Shown here piece by piece: positions 37,137-39,255 of a stretch of 39,255 nt of DNA. The DNA comes from Nitrosovibrio sp. Nv4 (GTDB taxonomy: Bacteria > Pseudomonadota > Alphaproteobacteria > Acetobacterales > Acetobacteraceae), in NCBI GenBank assembly GCA_943330455.2, contig CALQHT020000019.1, positions 1-39,255 of the forward strand, read 5' to 3'. Position 1 is the stretch's first letter, and the number at the start of each line of letters is the position of its first letter. A model generated the notes under the pieces. The model did no database searches. It was not told the DNA's origin and saw only the letters and a program-made list of their open reading frames with translations. Made by a program: the position numbers and the translations under genes.

Positions 37137-38108
37137 GTGTTTGCACGTCTGCTGAAAACCATGCTCGTCATGGGCGCGCTGGCATTCATGACCGCCAGCG
37201 CTTTCGCGCAAGGCACCGGCACCTGGCCCAACCGGCCGGTGAAGGTGATCGTCAATTTCGGGCCCGGCGGATCCGCCGACAACTCCATGCGCCCGTTTGC
37301 CGAACGCCTGTCCCGATCCCTCGGCCAACAATTCGTCATCGAAAACAAAGGCGGCGCCTCCGGTGCGCTCGGCCTTGAAGCCGCCGCCCGGTCCGCGCCG
37401 GATGGCTACACGTTTGTCGTGACGCCGGCGCTGTCGGTGACCATCCTGCCGCATCTGCGCAAGCTGCCCATCGACATCTTCAAGGACCTGACCCCGGTCA
37501 CGCAATTCACCGACGGCACCTTGCTGTTCGCGGTGCATTCGTCGGTGCCGGCCAATTCCGTGCAGGAATTCGTGGCCTATGCGAAGAAAAACCCGGGGAA
37601 GCTCAGTTGGGGCACCGCGGGGGTCGGCTCCCACGGGCATATGCTGTGCGAGATCGTGAAGCTTTACGCCGGTATCGACATCCTGCACGTGCCCTATCGC
37701 GGCGGTGGCGAGTCGCTGGCCGATTTCCTCGCCGGCGTGGTGCAGATCCATGCCGACCCGAACACGTTGCCGAACGTGACCGGCGGCAAGGCCAAGCTGC
37801 TAGCGGTGATCGACCGGGAACGCCACCCGGCCTTCCCGGACGTGCCGATGATGAAAGAGATCTATCCGGAGATCAATTTCGTTGCCTGGTTCGGCATGTT
37901 CGCGCCGGCCGGCACACCGCAGCCGATCGTTGCGAAAATGGCGGAGGAGATGAACAAGATCGCCCGCCAGCCCGACATGGGGCCGTTCCTGCTGAAATTC
38001 GCCCTGCGGCCCTATCCCGGCACGCCGGACGAATTCGGGAAACTGCTGCGTGCGGACTACGAACGCTACGGCAAACTGGTGACCGAGTTGAAGATGACCG
38101 CGGAATGA
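37137..38108 (+). CDS. TctC/Bug-family extracytoplasmic solute-binding protein
   Basis: This is a 323-residue periplasmic binding protein of the tripartite tricarboxylate transporter (Bug) type. A Sec signal ends TASAFAQ (about residue 25). The mature protein begins TWPNRPVKVIVNFGPGGSAD, the family start. IENKGGASGALGLEAAARSA, DGYTFVV, SWGTAGVGSHGHMLCEIVKL and VPYRGGGESLADFLAGVVQI follow in order. The ligand is unknown, usually a carboxylate. No TctA/TctB membrane genes are visible, which is common for orphan Bug proteins. The start GTG 37137 has GGGAG about 9 nt upstream; an internal ATG 8 codons later is an alternative. Confidence 0.92.
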   Translation: MFARLLKTMLVMGALAFMTASAFAQGTGTWPNRPVKVIVNFGPGGSADNSMRPFAERLSRSLGQQFVIENKGGASGALGLEAAARSAPDGYTFVVTPALSVTILPHLRKLPIDIFKDLTPVTQFTDGTLLFAVHSSVPANSVQEFVAYAKKNPGKLSWGTAGVGSHGHMLCEIVKLYAGIDILHVPYRGGGESLADFLAGVVQIHADPNTLPNVTGGKAKLLAVIDRERHPAFPDVPMMKEIYPEINFVAWFGMFAPAGTPQPIVAKMAEEMNKIARQPDMGPFLLKFALRPYPGTPDEFGKLLRADYERYGKLVTELKMTAE

Positions 38109-38180
38109 TAACCCGCACCGGGGGGGCCGGACGCAGGTCTCCCGGTGCTCCATCCGTGGGCGTAACGATGGTGAAGTGTC

Positions 38181-38600
38181 ATGACACCGCAAGGCCAGGC
38201 ATTGCGTCGCGGCATTCGGCTTTTGGCTGTCCTTGGCCTGACGGGTTGTGTCGAGCATTGGGCGAAGCCGGGAGGGACGCGGGCGGAACTCGACTTCGCC
38301 AAGGCCAGTTGTGAGGCGGAGAGCTACACCCGCTTCCCGGTGGTGCCGCAGCAGATCATGAGCAGTCCGGGCCGCCTGCTGCCCCCGGAAACCCAGTGTA
38401 CGACGGCGAACGGCAAGACCCAATGCCGCACCATCGGCGGGCAGTGGCTACCGCCGACATTCCGTATCATCGATCTGAACGACAATGCCCGCGACAGTGC
38501 GCGCGTCGCCTGTCTCTACCGCAACGGCTGGGTGCTGGCGGATGATGAAAAGGCCGCGGCGGCGATCACTCGGTCCGGTCTGCCGCCCGATCGGAACTGA
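38181..38600 (+). CDS. Putative lipoprotein of unknown function (139 residues)
   Basis: The N-terminus RRGIRLLAVLGLTGCVEHW is a lipoprotein signal with lipobox LTGC (Cys about residue 23). The mature part has four further Cys (KASCEAE, ETQCTTANGKTQCRTIGGQW, RVACLYRNGW), which could form two disulfides. It ends in an Ala-rich helix. No family is recognised. Weak start signals precede ATG 38181. It lies 72 bp after the Bug gene and before another small lipoprotein, possibly in one transcript. Confidence 0.65.
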   Translation: MTPQGQALRRGIRLLAVLGLTGCVEHWAKPGGTRAELDFAKASCEAESYTRFPVVPQQIMSSPGRLLPPETQCTTANGKTQCRTIGGQWLPPTFRIIDLNDNARDSARVACLYRNGWVLADDEKAAAAITRSGLPPDRN

Positions 38601-38701
38601 TCGGGCCGTGTCCGACATGGGCGGGACGATGTCCGGGATTGCACGGCCGAGCGGTTGAAGGCAGCGTGCGGGCGGGTTGCGATCACGCGGGGAGAGGTTG
38701 C

Positions 38702-39097
38702 ATGAGACGGTTTCCGATCGGTATGGCACTGGTGGCGAGCCTCGCCCTTGGCGCCTGCGCGCAGGTGGTGACGAACAAGGAGGACATGCTGGCCGCCGCC
38801 GGGTTCAAGCCGCAGCCGGCCGATACAGCCCAACGCCAGGCCGCGCTGAAGTCCATGCCGGGGCACAAGTTGTCGATGCAGAACCGAAAGGGCAAAATCG
38901 TCTGGGTTTATGCGGACCCGACGATTTGCAACTGCGTTTACCTGGGCGACGAGCAGGCCTACGACGCGTATCGCCGGATGGTCTTCCAGAAGAACCTGGC
39001 GGACGAACAGCAGGCGGCCGCGCAGATGGCCGAATATTCCGCGGTGCCATACCCGTTCGCCTGGGACACCTGGGGGCCTGGCACGCCGTATTACTGA
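38702..39097 (+). CDS. Putative lipoprotein of unknown function (131 residues)
   Basis: The signal peptide MRRFPIGMALVASLALGAC ends in lipobox LGAC (Cys about residue 19). The mature part contains MLAAAGFKPQPADTAQRQAA, a WVYADPTICNCVYLGDEQAY segment with a Cys-Asn-Cys pair, a Gln/Ala-rich helix (KNLADEQQAAAQMAEY), and a Pro/Trp-rich end (PFAWDTWGPGTPYY). The family is not recognised, but the spacing between AGF and YADP segments looks like a small conserved envelope domain. GGAGAGG lies 4-5 nt before the ATG, supporting expression. Confidence 0.75.
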   Translation: MRRFPIGMALVASLALGACAQVVTNKEDMLAAAGFKPQPADTAQRQAALKSMPGHKLSMQNRKGKIVWVYADPTICNCVYLGDEQAYDAYRRMVFQKNLADEQQAAAQMAEYSAVPYPFAWDTWGPGTPYY

Positions 39098-39157
39098 GCC
39101 GACCGGGGCAGGGGCTGGGGCGCTTTACGGCAATTGCACATCGCGGAATTGGGTAAC

Positions 39158-39255
39158 GGGAGAAGGAAATCCTCCCCCTCCCCTTGTGGGAGGGGGTTGG
39201 GGGGAGGGGTAATCCACGCAATTGCCGTGGGGTTTTACCCCTCCCCCCAACCCCC
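39158..39255. repeat. Palindromic element, cut by the window end
   Basis: GGGAGAAGGAAATCCTCCCC followed by CTCCCCTTGTGGGAGGGGG and the GGGGGGAGGGG core match the left part of the 123-bp element at 29602-29724. Its right arm begins (ACCCCTCCCCCCAACCCCC) and runs past the window end. It lies 60 bp after the last gene. Confidence 0.85.

Overview
The window is a high-GC chromosomal segment from an alphaproteobacterium, most likely of the Acetobacteraceae/Rhodospirillales. The evidence is the gene order tolB-pal-cpoB-tilS-ftsH-folP-glmM-thiD, a twin-arginine-type TolB signal peptide, and abundant GC-rich palindromic intergenic repeats. No taxonomic search was possible, so the placement is an inference. 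I saw no rRNA, tRNA, CRISPR array, transposase or phage gene.

Region 1 (1-11.1 kb) is a conserved housekeeping block on the + strand. It holds the Tol-Pal envelope genes tolB, pal and cpoB, with a clear intrinsic terminator after pal. These are followed by tilS (tRNA-Ile lysidinylation), ftsH (membrane protease), folP (folate), glmM (peptidoglycan precursor), thiD (thiamine) and a HAD phosphatase. The gap between cpoB and tilS is filled with tandem repeats that run in frame into tilS and leave its start unclear.

Region 2 (11.1-17.4 kb) is a leucine/isovalerate catabolic cluster: isovaleryl-CoA dehydrogenase and both subunits of methylcrotonyl-CoA carboxylase. It is preceded by a 262-bp near-perfect palindrome, interrupted by a 78-bp palindromic repeat, and faced by a convergent enoyl-CoA hydratase-family gene.

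Region 3 (17.4-19.3 kb) is an unusual 1.9-kb stretch with no believable gene. It contains a 52-bp inverted repeat, a run of 13 G and smaller inverted repeats.

Region 4 (19.3-31.9 kb) is a metabolic and accessory region: a lone AAA/ABC-type ATPase divergent from a Nudix-derived NrtR-like regulator, a 3-oxoadipyl-CoA-type thiolase, an unrecognised protein, a PEP mutase/isocitrate lyase-family enzyme, a chemoreceptor, a 3-hydroxyisobutyrate dehydrogenase-family enzyme, a SulP transporter, a luciferase-like oxidoreductase and a fumarylacetoacetate hydrolase-family enzyme.

Region 5 (31.9-36.9 kb) shows recent rearrangement. It has a small EthD-like gene, a visibly lower-GC peptidoglycan-binding lipoprotein, a 5'-truncated helical-repeat gene and a VOC protein. 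A decayed chimeric copy carries the 5' end of the downstream esterase gene joined to the 3' end of the EthD-like gene. A Phd/RelE-type toxin-antitoxin pair follows, whose toxin looks internally shortened, and then an intact esterase-dehydrogenase operon. Region 6 (36.9-39.3 kb) holds a TctC/Bug-type binding protein and two small lipoproteins, and ends inside another palindromic repeat.

The strongest non-textbook signals are three families of dispersed palindromic elements and the chimeric scar. I did not find a convincing, wholly new multi-gene system.
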